DNA of 64,000 nt from an uncultured Dorea sp. (GCA_910578455.1 CAJTQA010000002.1:56170-120169), one strand, 5' to 3'; counted from the first letter of the stretch, positions 8,116-16,986 are shown. The notes: generated by a model not told the origin, from the letters alone. A program made the numbers and translations.

Positions 8116-8379
8116 TCAGAATAGAAAATCGGCACAATAGAGTCCCTGTCGCCATGTAGCAGAAAAAATTTTTTCCATATTCTTTGATCCGTTCATAGGG
8201 TTCCTAATTACAATTTTAACACATCCCCCTGAAGATATCTTTCTCCATTGCCCCTGCCTTATTGGATTCGGGTAATTCCATCCTTTTAAAATACGGGCAG
8301 AGATAATTTCCTTCATTTCTTCAACTGTAATATTCGGTTCACGCGCTAACCTCTCAAATAGTGCATCTTGTCCTGACAT
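8116..8379 (-). CDS. Small hypothetical protein, probably a hybrid frame at a deletion junction
   Basis: An 87-residue frame begins MSGQDALFERLAREPNITVE with GGAG eight bases upstream. The first 48 residues (to about QGQWRKI) look like a real small helical protein, reminiscent of small Lachnospiraceae proteins with a G-x-x-N-P-x-P-x-x-Q-x-x-W-R-K signature. After this the sequence becomes Lys/Asn-rich and loses resemblance to that pattern, and it ends at the TGA that borders the pnuC remnant. I therefore suspect the original C-terminus was lost. It lies 61 bases downstream of the CPBP gene on the same strand and may share its transcript. No function can be assigned. Confidence 0.45.
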   Translation of the reverse strand: MSGQDALFERLAREPNITVEEMKEIISARILKGWNYPNPIRQGQWRKISSGGCVKIVIRNPMNGSKNMEKIFSATWRQGLYCADFLF

Positions 8380-8440
8380 AAAATCGTCTCCAATTTTTAC
8401 CGATATCCTCCCCAAATACTCTCCAAAGTATAATTTATGT

Positions 8441-9226
8441 TCATATTTTTTTCTTTTGTATGAATATAAAAAATGCAATCAAAACTGCATTGACAATTAG
8501 AACTATTATACTTCCTTCAATTTTGCAAATTCCGCCGGACAAAATATCGTTTCCAGTAAAAGTCGTAACAAACAGATTTGGATAGTCATCAGCAAGTGAC
8601 ACACCACCTAAAACTAATGCACCAATTCCATTCCATAAAAAGTGCATAATAATTGGTGCTATAATAGAGCCACTATATTCAAGGACTGCTGTCATAAGCA
8701 AGCTCATAGTAAGTACATTTAAAACAGGAATAACACCTGCTTCAAATGCCCCTCCGTGCAATGCCGTAAAAAGTATTGTTGTCACAACCGTAGCAACAAT
8801 TATATTGTGCTTTTGTTTAAGCATTTGGTACAAATAACCACGTACAAGAAGTTCCTGCATAATTGTATTTAAAAATACTGCCAGCAACCAAACAGGAAAT
8901 AGGTTAATTAAGTTAGTTCTGTCAAAATGGATAATTTTTGCTACATACATTACCAAAACAGGAATAGCTAACCATACAATCCCTGTAATTACTCCCAATA
9001 CTATTCCCTTTAATGGATTATCGAATAAATGTAACTTTACATTTCTCCTTTCAGCAAACCAAAAGACGAGAGTAAAAACTGCTATTGCCAATAGAGGTGT
9101 AATTTCTGCCCATAACCTCCATATAACTTGTTCCTTTGAAGATGATAACGGCAAGATAGAAACCAATATTGCCCATCCCAGAAAAAAGCCTATGGATTTT
9201 ATAATTGTAATTCCTATTTTTTTCAA
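8441..9226 (-). CDS. CPBP family intramembrane metalloprotease (CAAX protease/bacteriocin-processing type)
   Basis: A 261-residue protein with about eight membrane segments. The start is a TTG at 9226 with GGGAGG eight bases upstream; the open frame extends further but only through non-conserved sequence. The Abi/CPBP core shows motif 1 as QELLVRGYLY (usually E-E-x-x-x-R), motif 2 as FTALHGG, and motif 3 as HFLWNG. These residues bind the metal and line the active site in the membrane. The first Glu of motif 1 is Gln here, so catalytic activity is uncertain. Family members process prenylated proteins, leaderless peptides or bacteriocins, or give self-immunity. No bacteriocin gene is visible nearby. 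Low GC suggests acquisition. Confidence 0.85.
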   Translation of the reverse strand: MKKIGITIIKSIGFFLGWAILVSILPLSSSKEQVIWRLWAEITPLLAIAVFTLVFWFAERRNVKLHLFDNPLKGIVLGVITGIVWLAIPVLVMYVAKIIHFDRTNLINLFPVWLLAVFLNTIMQELLVRGYLYQMLKQKHNIIVATVVTTILFTALHGGAFEAGVIPVLNVLTMSLLMTAVLEYSGSIIAPIIMHFLWNGIGALVLGGVSLADDYPNLFVTTFTGNDILSGGICKIEGSIIVLIVNAVLIAFFIFIQKKKI

Positions 9227-9407
9227 AATAAATTCCTCCCAAATTACGATTGAGCAAAATCGCTGCGCGATGGCCTGCCAAGGTTGTGGCATAGCAATTT
9301 TTCGTTTCTGTAACATAAAGCAGTGGAAAGCAAGTCCTAAAAGCAGTATTGTTAAGTCACCACAACGAAACAATCAAGCAGAATCGACCATCCCACTGCC
9401 TATGAAA

Positions 9408-9440
9408 AGAATACCATCTTTCCGCTTGATTGGCAAGCGG
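9408..9440 (-). promoter_or_regulatory. Promoter of the CPBP protease gene with overlapping inverted repeat
   Basis: On the minus strand TTGCCA (9431-9436) and TATTCT (9408-9413) are 17 bp apart. A perfect 7-bp inverted repeat CCGCTTG-ATTGG-CAAGCGG (9422-9440) covers the -35 and would suit a repressor. The predicted leader is about 175 bases. Confidence 0.55.
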
Positions 9441-9513
9441 ATTTATGACCCAAATGCACCTCCGTGTAAAGCAGTGTTTTGATTACTACTGATTTTGCAT
9501 AGAGGATTTTGTT

Positions 9514-10041
9514 ATGTATGATAAATATTTAGAACAGCTTGAGGAAACCGGAAAAATCCGCAACCTCAAAGAACGTTCCATCAATTGCTATAAAAACTAT
9601 GTTTCTTACTTCCTGAAATATCAAGCTAAGCCCCCGGAAGAACTTACCTGTCAGGACGTTAGGACTTTTTTGCTTGCCCAAAAAGAGGAAGTGCTGAAAG
9701 CCACAACTTTGAACCTCTATAATTCGGCTATCCGTTTTTTCTATCGGAATGTCCTGCATATGGATGATATCACAGTTCCACGTATGATTCTGGAACACAA
9801 GCTTCCAACCATACTGACTGTCGATGATATCAAATATAAAGCCATGTTTGCAACGATGTATTCTTCCGGAATGCGGGTTTCCGAAGTGATCCATCTACAT
9901 TATGATGATATCTCCCGCACAAATATGCAGATTCATGTCCGGGATACAAAGAACCGGATGGAGTGCTATACGATTCTTTCCAAACGTTGTCTGGATATCC
10001 TTACACTATTCATTCCTTTTAACAATTCCTGCTATCGTTAA
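9514..10041 (+). pseudogene. Tyrosine recombinase/integrase, truncated
   Basis: The 175-residue frame begins MYDKYLEQLEETGKIRNLKE. It has an N-terminal SAM-like core-binding domain (about 1-85) and the start of the catalytic domain, with MYSSGMRVSEVIHLHYDDI carrying the first catalytic Arg and DTKNRM at the beta-hairpin Lys. The second Arg, the His-x-x-Arg box and the nucleophilic Tyr are absent; after ILSKRCLDILT the frame runs into unrelated sequence and stops. A short internal deletion also appears likely between LTVDDI and KYKAMFAT. The protein resembles the recombinases that accompany IS91-type elements. It cannot be an active recombinase. Confidence 0.8.
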
Positions 10042-10239
10042 GAAGATTTGCAAAATCAGAAAACAGAGCAACCTCCGTAGCAAAAGAAGGTCGCAAAATC
10101 GTAAAAATAAAATCGCAGAATCCGTAGAAAGGCTTATTCCCACGCATTTCTGCGGTCTTCCATTGTATCAATTCCCTTGTTGCGATGTTTCTGTATACCT
10201 GTATTTTCCCAATATATATCTAAAATTCCTATCGTTAAA
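10042..10239. other. Non-coding filler after the integrase remnant
   Basis: AT-rich sequence with short A-runs, and no open frame with a ribosome site that I would defend. It probably consists of debris of the same mobile element. I see no terminal repeat. Confidence 0.35.
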
Positions 10240-10270
10240 CAATGCACCAAACTCATGTTTAGGTGCATTG
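10240..10270. repeat. 31-bp near-perfect inverted repeat
   Basis: CAATGCACC (10240-10248) pairs with GGTGCATTG (10262-10270), and the interior AAAC/GTTT extends the stem. It is not followed by a T-run. It lies between the integrase remnant and the acetyltransferase remnant and may be an element end or an old operator. Confidence 0.5.
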
Positions 10271-10462
10271 TATCAAATTGTGGTACGCAAGCCAGATTAT
10301 TTCCCCTATCCACTCCTCCTGTCTTTTGTGCCCCTTCTTCACGATCGGTTTTGCCGGAACGGCGCCGACGGTTGCTCCTGCCGGAACATCTTTTCTCACA
10401 ACTGCCCCTGCGGCTACGATCGCCCCGTCTCCGATATGAATGCCTCCCTGATCCTGAAACTT
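10259..10462 (-). pseudogene. Hexapeptide-repeat acetyltransferase, C-terminal remnant
   Basis: The minus strand below 10462 reads DQGGIHIGDGAIVAAGAVVR, then KDVPAGATVGAVPAKPIVK. This is the last turn of a left-handed beta-helix acetyltransferase (the usual pattern is GDGAVIAAGAVVTKDVPPGSVVGGNPAK). The first two thirds of such a gene (about 190 residues) are missing, and upstream sequence belongs to a plus-strand LysR remnant. It has no start or ribosome site. Together the two remnants suggest a divergent regulator/acetyltransferase pair that has since decayed. Confidence 0.7.
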
Positions 10463-10486
10463 ACAGCAGGATTAATAAACACATGA

Positions 10487-11006
10487 GGAGAGTTAGGAAA
10501 GCAGCTCCTGATTCGCGGAACAAAAGGCTCTAGAAAAGTAACGCTTACGGAAGAAGGAATGCTTCTCAGAAAGCGGGCGGAAGAAATCTTTAATCTGGTG
10601 AAAAAAAGAAAATGAGATTGCGCTCTCAGACAATGTAATCATCGGCGACGTGTATATCGGAGACGGTGAGACAGACGGTATCCGCCTGCTGGCAAAGGCC
10701 GCCGGAGAATAAAAAAGACTATCCCGGCATCCATTACCACATATCCAGCGGCAACAGAACATTCGTTACCGAATGTCTCGACAAAGTGTTTCTTGATTTT
10801 GGACTGGTATTCGGAACACCGGATTTAAAAAATATGATGCATTATAGCTCCCCGATAAAGACTCATGAAGTGTCATCATGCGAAAAGACGACATCCTCGC
10901 CGGGAAAGATGCCATCTCTCCAGAGGATTTCTTTAGACAGGATCATCAATATTTCCGGCAACAGCAATTTAGCTTTCCGCCCATTTCCGCAAACAGCGTA
11001 TTTTAA
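10487..11006 (+). pseudogene. LysR family transcriptional regulator, frameshifted remnant
   Basis: Reading through at least three frame changes recovers a LysR protein. First ELGKQLLIRGTKGSRKVTLT and EEGMLLRKRAEEIFNLVKK, the end of the HTH and the linker helix. Then ENEIALSDNVIIGDVYIGDG in the next frame, after the AAAAAAAG run at about 10600. Then KDYPGIHYHISSG and FVTECLDKVFLDFGLVFGTP after another A-run at about 10710. Finally VIMRKDDILAGKDAISPEDF in a third frame. The order and spacing match the effector domain of the family. The N-terminal half of the HTH is gone. Two of the frame breaks sit at poly-A runs. Confidence 0.8.
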
Positions 11007-11031
11007 CATTCCGAAAAATCTGAAAGGCAAC

Positions 11032-11085
11032 AAAAAATCGCCGCTCATTTTTTAAGCAGCGATTTTTTACCGCCCTGGGAGGGCG
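11032..11085 (-). terminator. Terminator of the first chemoreceptor gene (two tandem hairpins)
   Basis: On the minus strand CGCCCT-CCC-AGGGCG (11071-11085) comes first. An AAAATCGC-type stem (arms at 11032-11044 and 11055-11067) follows and ends in TTTTTTG. It sits 20 bases after the mcp stop. Confidence 0.7.
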
Positions 11086-11106
11086 CTTTATTTACAGTTG
11101 ATTTTC

Positions 11107-13080
11107 CTAATTTCCTGCAAGAGTAAACTGTTCTACAAGCCGTTTCAGATTAGCCGCCTCAGCAGAAAGCTCCTCGCTGGCCGCCGCGCTCTCCTCAGCC
11201 GTAGCACTGTTGGTCTGCACAACCATAGAAATCTGGCTGACCCCTTCATTTACCTGCAAAACTGCTTCCGACTGTTCATTTGACACTGTGGAAATCTGGT
11301 CGATAGAACCGACCATGGACTGAATGTTCTCCACAACATCTGACAGAGCGTCAGCCGTATGTTTTGCAATCTCCGTACCTGTCTTCACTGCCTCCGTGGA
11401 ATGTGTGATCAGTAGGGAAGTATTCTTGGCAGCTTCTGCCGACTTGCTGGCAAGATTGCGGACTTCATCCGCCACAACCGCAAAGCCTTTGCCTGCAGCG
11501 CCTGCCCGTGCAGCCTCCACAGCCGCGTTCAGCGCCAGGATATTGGTCTGGAAGGCAATATCTTCTATTGTTTTGTTGATCTTTCCTATCTCTTCAGAGC
11601 TGGAATGGATCTTATCCATCGCTTCCATCATCTCCTTCATCTGCGCGTTGCACACAGATACGCCTTCCCCTGCATGATGGGTCTGCTCACGCACCTTCTG
11701 AGCGCTGTCTGCGGTGTCCTTGATCTGATTTGAGATCTCGCTGATCCGGGCCGCCAGCTGTTGAACGGCGCTTGCCTGCTCAACAGCCCCCTGGCTTAAG
11801 TGCTGGGAGCTTGAAGATACCTGGTCGCTGGCATCTGACACCTCTTCCGCAGATGTATTGATCTGATGGAGGATGTCGCTCAGCTCTACTTTCAGGTTAT
11901 GCATTGAATCCAGGATGCTCTGGAAATCTCCCACATAAGCATCATGATGCTCGGACTGGATATCCAGATTCTGATTCGCCATCTCGCCCAGAAGATATCC
12001 GATATCACGGATAATGACAGACAGACCCTGCACCAGTTCGGCGGTAGACTGCGTCAGCATTCCCGTCTCGTCCCTGCTGACAACCTCCGGAACCGGAGAT
12101 TCCAGATCCCCTTCCACCAACAGGCGCATGCGCTCTGCACAGGCTTTCATCGGCCGGCTGATGCTGTTGGCAAGTTTCAGGGCAACGATAATCGACAGCA
12201 GGATGGCAAGCACCATCATCACAAGATTTATAACAATATCAAAATATGTAGTAGAAAGATAGTCCGACTGCGGGGCAACGACTGCCACGCTCCACCCGTC
12301 TGTGCCGTTTACCGGAGCATAAGCAGCAAACATGCTCTTCTTTCCGTCCTTATAGTCTCCGAAACCATTCTTTCCTTCGCGCATGGCAGAATGGATTGCC
12401 GCTAGTTCTTTCAGGGAAGAGTCGCCTTCCGATTCTTTTTCAATATTCTGAACCGTAATCGTTTCCAGTGTAGTATCCGCAATCGTATCCCCGGAACTGT
12501 TGATCATATACGCACGGCTGTGCTGGCTGACGCTTATCGAGGAAACGATGTCATTCAGGAATGTCTCGCGGGGAACGAAGTAGACCACGCCTTCAATATC
12601 GGAACCTTTGATTCCCCCTTTGTAGATAGGCGCCGCTACCATAATCGAGAGTTCCCCTGTCACCTTGCTGACCAGCGGCTCTGACACGTAGACATTGCCC
12701 TGCATCGCCTGCTTGACATATTCGCGGTCGGAATAATCATTTCCGTCAAAGATGCTGATGCCGTCCGAGCCGACGATGTTCCCCCTCTGGAAACCGTGCA
12801 TGCTGACACGCTCATCGATGATTGAGCGTTTTTCCTCCAATGGAACCGTTTTGTCGAGAAGCTGTGGAATACAGCCGGAATCCACCGCAACATTCTTGTA
12901 GGCCGTCAGTTCCTGTTCTATGCGTTCCGACGCAAGAACTGCAGTCTCACTCATCATTTGATCCACAGTCGAGAGCGTACTCCTATAGTTGAGCGTTATG
13001 CTCGATGCCCCCACCACGAGCTGTGTAGCCAGGACTGTCACCATCAGGCATAAGGTGATTTTTGTCCGAATGCTTTTCAT
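11107..13080 (-). CDS. Methyl-accepting chemotaxis protein (dCache sensor)
   Basis: A 657-residue transmembrane chemoreceptor. A membrane helix at about 7-29 is followed by an extracellular double-Cache domain (about 35-280; it contains FDGNDYSDREYVKQAM and VVYFVPRETFLNDI), a second helix at about 282-304, a HAMP domain (about 305-360), and the cytoplasmic signalling hairpin. The hairpin tip is highly conserved (IAFQTNILALNAAVEAARAG, then GKGFAVVADEVRNLA). dCache domains usually bind amino acids or other small polar ligands directly. The protein would signal to CheA/CheW, whose genes are not in this window. It has its own promoter and terminator. Confidence 0.95.
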   Translation of the reverse strand: MKSIRTKITLCLMVTVLATQLVVGASSITLNYRSTLSTVDQMMSETAVLASERIEQELTAYKNVAVDSGCIPQLLDKTVPLEEKRSIIDERVSMHGFQRGNIVGSDGISIFDGNDYSDREYVKQAMQGNVYVSEPLVSKVTGELSIMVAAPIYKGGIKGSDIEGVVYFVPRETFLNDIVSSISVSQHSRAYMINSSGDTIADTTLETITVQNIEKESEGDSSLKELAAIHSAMREGKNGFGDYKDGKKSMFAAYAPVNGTDGWSVAVVAPQSDYLSTTYFDIVINLVMMVLAILLSIIVALKLANSISRPMKACAERMRLLVEGDLESPVPEVVSRDETGMLTQSTAELVQGLSVIIRDIGYLLGEMANQNLDIQSEHHDAYVGDFQSILDSMHNLKVELSDILHQINTSAEEVSDASDQVSSSSQHLSQGAVEQASAVQQLAARISEISNQIKDTADSAQKVREQTHHAGEGVSVCNAQMKEMMEAMDKIHSSSEEIGKINKTIEDIAFQTNILALNAAVEAARAGAAGKGFAVVADEVRNLASKSAEAAKNTSLLITHSTEAVKTGTEIAKHTADALSDVVENIQSMVGSIDQISTVSNEQSEAVLQVNEGVSQISMVVQTNSATAEESAAASEELSAEAANLKRLVEQFTLAGN

Positions 13081-13136
13081 GTCTCTTTACCTCCTAGTTT
13101 TTCATAAGTGAACTACATATAACATCACTGTATATT

Positions 13137-13166
13137 ATTATATAAATTCGTACTCTGGTTTGTCAA
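13137..13166 (-). promoter_or_regulatory. Sigma-A-type promoter of the first chemoreceptor
   Basis: TTGACA (13161-13166), 18 bp, TATAAT (13137-13142) on the minus strand, about 57 bases upstream of the ATG at 13080. Confidence 0.7.
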
Positions 13167-13213
13167 CCGGATTCATGCCTGAAAACTCCCTCAGACATAT
13201 CTGTCACGGCTCT

Positions 13214-15328
13214 TTACTTCTTAATCCTGCCGCTCAGTTTCCTTTTGCTCCATGCGCCGTACAAAGTTTCCTTGCCGGATTTTTTGTAACTGCGTATTCT
13301 TACATAATATCTTTTACCCTTTTTCAGCTTTTTGAATGTGCAGGATGTCTTTGACAGTTTCCTGACCTGCACATTTTTCTTAAATTCCTTATCCGTGCTT
13401 ATCTGAACCTGATATCCCGATGCCCTCTTATCCTTTGCCCACTTCACCGTCAGCTTTTTGCCTTTCGCTGCCTTTGCCGACTTCACAGACTGTTTCTTCG
13501 GGGTTACCTTTATCGTCACTTTCTCAGAGTCTTTCCCTGCCTTGATGGTTATGACGGCAATCCCGGTATTTTTCACCGTCACCTTTCCGGTATCCTTATT
13601 CACAGAGGCAATCTTCGGGCTAGAGCTTGTAAAGGTCATCCTGCTCTTAGATGACGCACTGACCTTAAATGGCTTTGCTCCGTATGAAACCGTATATACC
13701 GCCTTTTTGCAGACAATAGATGAGACCGGGGTCTGCTCCGGTACTTTTGTGTCTTCCGAGCTGCCGCCTCCATTGCCGCCGGAACTGCTGCCGCCTCCGT
13801 TGCCGCCGGAACCGCCGCCGCCCGGTTTATAATTATAATGCATCCTGGCCTTTGACACTGCCTCTTTCGTATCCTCGCTTTTACTCACACTGTTCCACTG
13901 CGTTTCACTGCCGGTAAAGTATATATCCTTCAAAGTACATTGGGCAAATGCCGCTGTTCCTATTTCCGTTACGCTGTCCGGGATTATGACCGTGGTAAAT
14001 CCGGTGCAGGAGGCGAATGCCGACCCTCCTATGCGCTCTGCGCCCTGGGGAATTTCAACCCCGGCAAGCATCATGCAGTTCTGGAACATACCGTCTCCAA
14101 TGCCGTTTATACTTTTCGGCAGCGTCACCCGCATCAGATAGTAGCATTGCGTAAACAGATTGTCTCCCAGCTTTACCTGTTTGCTGCCAGGAGCAAACGA
14201 TACGCTTGCCATTGCCTGGCATTGGAAAAACGCAGCGGCGCCCACCTCCCCGATACTTGCAGGCAGCGCTATAGAGGTTAGTTTCGTACAAGCGCGGAAA
14301 GCATTTTGGCCGATAGATTCCACCCCTTCGGAAACAGCCGCCGAGCTGAGATTCTTACATTCGCGAAACGCGCTGTCTCCCACTGTTTTCACGCTGGAAG
14401 GAATGGCGGCAGAAACAAGCGATGAGCCCTGAAATGCACTGTTTCCGATTATTTTCACGCTGGAGGAAATCTCCGCGCTAAGAGCCCGGCAGTTTCTGAA
14501 AGCACAGGCCCCCACACTTGTAACGCCATTTCCAATAACAATCTTTCGGATCTTGCTGCTATCACCGCTCCAGGGCTGTTTATCAGCACTTTCAAAATCC
14601 GGCATAGCCCCCTTTCCGGAGACGGTCAGGGTACCCGCTTTCGTCAATTTCCAGGTAAGCCCTCCGCCAAGAGCTCCCTCCCCGATTATGTCATTTGCAG
14701 CAGAATCATCCGGCGGCATATATCCTTCCGGATAGCGGGTGATATAATGGCTGGCGGTTCTCATCACCTCTTCCTTAGAGATCGCCCTCCCCCAGTGGAC
14801 TTTGCCCTTGTGGTCTCCGTCGCTGATGTTTCCTTCGGCAACAACGATCCCCGCATCACCTGTCTCCAGCACGATCACCGTATGGGTATCATTGTTTACC
14901 CGCAGGATGTCTCCGGCTTTTATATCCTCAAATTTAAAGCTCCCCGCGGCAGACATCCTGGCCGGCAGACTGCCAAATGCCGCATCGCTTAATATAAAGG
15001 CAAAGGCTACGCACCCCACGGCGCTAATCCTCTTCCCGTCAATATTTCCGCCCTTCCAGTAATAATATCCTTTTGAGTCCGAGTAAGGCTCATAATCGGT
15101 CCAGGGCGTTCCCTCCTTATACGCGTCCTGATTCTTCAGCGCAATCATGGCTTTATAGGCTTCCGCCGGAGCAGGTACCGTACTGTCACGGGTGGCCGGC
15201 TCAGATGCAGGCTGCGCCGCAGCAATCTCCTCCTGCGGTGAAGGTTCCTCCTGCCATGCATATGTTGTTGACTGAAAAGAAATGCATAAGCACAGTATTA
15301 AAGCAACTGAAAGAATTCGTTTTTTCAA
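13214..15328 (-). CDS. Secreted protein with amidase-like N-domain, BspA-type leucine-rich repeats, Big and Fn3-like C-domains
   Basis: 704 residues with a TTG start at 15328 (GGAGG eight bases upstream). Order: a signal peptide (1-24, ending TTYAW); an NlpC/P60- or CHAP-like domain (about 45-200) with a Cys in AVGCVAFAF and a His in NDTHTVIVLE as candidate catalytic residues; about eight LRR_5/BspA repeats (about 230-470, e.g. VTSVGACAFRNCRAL); a Gly/Ser linker (about 495-525); a bacterial Ig-like domain (about 535-610); and an Fn3-like tail (about 615-700) rich in Lys. No LPxTG or SLH anchor is visible. It is probably exported and acts on or at the cell wall or host surface; BspA repeats are common in gut adhesins. 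Ligand and substrate are unknown. It is transcribed alone. Confidence 0.85.
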   Translation of the reverse strand: MKKRILSVALILCLCISFQSTTYAWQEEPSPQEEIAAAQPASEPATRDSTVPAPAEAYKAMIALKNQDAYKEGTPWTDYEPYSDSKGYYYWKGGNIDGKRISAVGCVAFAFILSDAAFGSLPARMSAAGSFKFEDIKAGDILRVNNDTHTVIVLETGDAGIVVAEGNISDGDHKGKVHWGRAISKEEVMRTASHYITRYPEGYMPPDDSAANDIIGEGALGGGLTWKLTKAGTLTVSGKGAMPDFESADKQPWSGDSSKIRKIVIGNGVTSVGACAFRNCRALSAEISSSVKIIGNSAFQGSSLVSAAIPSSVKTVGDSAFRECKNLSSAAVSEGVESIGQNAFRACTKLTSIALPASIGEVGAAAFFQCQAMASVSFAPGSKQVKLGDNLFTQCYYLMRVTLPKSINGIGDGMFQNCMMLAGVEIPQGAERIGGSAFASCTGFTTVIIPDSVTEIGTAAFAQCTLKDIYFTGSETQWNSVSKSEDTKEAVSKARMHYNYKPGGGGSGGNGGGSSSGGNGGGSSEDTKVPEQTPVSSIVCKKAVYTVSYGAKPFKVSASSKSRMTFTSSSPKIASVNKDTGKVTVKNTGIAVITIKAGKDSEKVTIKVTPKKQSVKSAKAAKGKKLTVKWAKDKRASGYQVQISTDKEFKKNVQVRKLSKTSCTFKKLKKGKRYYVRIRSYKKSGKETLYGAWSKRKLSGRIKK

Positions 15329-15427
15329 ATCTGCAACCTCCTGGATTTAAAATTCGGAAAACCTTTGGCAGATGCCGTTCCCCCCTCTTATAAAGATATT
15401 GCCATTTTTCATTTTTATCAACAAGGA

Positions 15428-15450
15428 GAGCTGTCATTTCCTGACAGCTC
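15428..15450 (-). terminator. Terminator of the sodium/solute symporter gene
   Basis: Perfect 9-bp stem GAGCTGTCA/TGACAGCTC with a 5-base loop, ten bases after the symporter stop. The tail on the minus strand (TCTCCTTGTT) is only moderately T-rich. Confidence 0.6.
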
Positions 15451-15459
15451 AATTCTTCC

Positions 15460-16986
15460 TTACTCTTCTAATGACCGTTTCTTTGATATGGTCACTTTCT
15501 CTTCATAGCACATAAAGATTTCATCCACCTTCGCCTTATCCGGTTTCGGCGTCACAACGCTCACCGCCGGCACGACAATAAGCCCCGCGATCATCGCCGC
15601 TGCCCCCGCATTGATAGGAGACGCTATATAATGGAAATACATGTTGGAAACCGTGATTCCCACGCCAGCCGCAAAGCTTGCCCACACAGCCGCCCTTGTA
15701 ACGCCCTTCCAGTACAGCCCGTACATGAACGGTGCCAGAAACGCCCCTGCAAGAGCGCCCCAGGAGATCCCCATAAGCTGCGCGATAAAGGTAGGCGGGT
15801 CAAGTGCGATCACCACAGACAGCACGATAAAGAACACCACCAGCGCCTGCATGGTCCGCACCTGTTTCTTCTCATCCATGTCCTTCATCACATTGTCCTT
15901 TAAAAGGTCAAGGGTCAGCGTAGAGCTTGACGTCAGCACCAGCGACGCCAGCGTAGACATAGATGCCGACAATACAAGCACGACCACCACGCCAATCAGA
16001 ATATCCGGCAGCGTAGAGAGCATAAAGGGGATAATCCCGTCAAAGACCACTGCTCCCGTCTCATCATAAATCGCCTCATTGTCAAACAGCCGCCCGAAAC
16101 CGCCGAGAAAATAGCATCCTCCGGAGATTATCACCGCAAAAATCGTCGAGATGACCGTTCCTGTATTGATAGACTTTTCATCCTTGATGGCATAGAACTT
16201 GCCCACCATCTGAGGCAGGCCCCATGTTCCAAGAGAAGTCAGTATTACGACCCCAAGAAGATTTAAGGGGTCAGGCCCCAAAAATGAGGTGAACGCCCCC
16301 GGCTGCCCCATAGTAACCGGAACGTCGCTTGGCATCTCCGCCATCTTCCTGATCGCCTCGATAAGTCCTCCCTGGCCGGAAAGCACAGCCCCGATGACCG
16401 CGCAGATCCCAATCAGCATAATGATCCCCTGGATAAAGTCATTGATGGCCGTCGCCATATAGCCGCCCAGGATCACATACACCCCGGTAAACACCGCCAT
16501 ACCGATAACACAGTATGTATAGGGAATGTTGAACGCCATCCCGAAAAGCCTTGACAGGCCGTTGTACACCGATGCCGTATAAGGGATCAGGAACACAAAC
16601 ACGATCACCGACGCCGCAATCTTTAACGCCTTGCTCCCATACCTCTCCCCGAAAAAATCCGGCATTGTCTTGGAGTTTAATTTCTGGGTCATGACCTTCG
16701 TGCGCCGCCCTAAGACCACCCATGCGAGAAGACTTCCAAGCACCGCGTTGCCAAGCCCGATCCAGGTGGACGCCATCCCGTATTTCCAACCGAACTGCCC
16801 TGCGTACCCCACGAACACAACCGCTGAAAAGTAGGACGTACCGTAAGCAAACGCCGTAAGCCACGGCCCTACCGAACGTCCGCCCAGCACGAAACCGTCC
16901 ACGCTAGTGGCATGCCTCCTGCTGTACAGCCCCACCGAGACCATCACCGCAAAGAAAATCACAAGTAAAAATAATTTGACTGCCAT
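15460..16986 (-). CDS. Sodium:solute symporter family protein (SSS)
   Basis: 508 residues with about 13 membrane helices in the SSS (PutP/PanF/SGLT) arrangement. Family marks are the head VDGFVLGGRSVGPWLTAFAY, the helix 3 loop SKTMPDFFGERYGSKALKI, GGYMATAINDFIQGIIM, and SASMSTLASLVLTSSST, which supplies the Na2-site Ser/Thr. It moves an organic solute into the cell with Na+; proline, pantothenate or a carboxylate are possible, and I cannot decide between them. It has a near-consensus promoter with a perfect palindrome just downstream, so transcription is probably repressed until the substrate appears. It is monocistronic. Confidence 0.92.
   Translation of the reverse strand: MAVKLFLLVIFFAVMVSVGLYSRRHATSVDGFVLGGRSVGPWLTAFAYGTSYFSAVVFVGYAGQFGWKYGMASTWIGLGNAVLGSLLAWVVLGRRTKVMTQKLNSKTMPDFFGERYGSKALKIAASVIVFVFLIPYTASVYNGLSRLFGMAFNIPYTYCVIGMAVFTGVYVILGGYMATAINDFIQGIIMLIGICAVIGAVLSGQGGLIEAIRKMAEMPSDVPVTMGQPGAFTSFLGPDPLNLLGVVILTSLGTWGLPQMVGKFYAIKDEKSINTGTVISTIFAVIISGGCYFLGGFGRLFDNEAIYDETGAVVFDGIIPFMLSTLPDILIGVVVVLVLSASMSTLASLVLTSSSTLTLDLLKDNVMKDMDEKKQVRTMQALVVFFIVLSVVIALDPPTFIAQLMGISWGALAGAFLAPFMYGLYWKGVTRAAVWASFAAGVGITVSNMYFHYIASPINAGAAAMIAGLIVVPAVSVVTPKPDKAKVDEIFMCYEEKVTISKKRSLEE

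Noticed and set aside
9051..9373. N-terminal extension of the CPBP reading frame upstream of 9226
   Set aside because: The extension is not protease-like, and GGGAGG sits before the TTG at 9226, so the shorter start is preferred.
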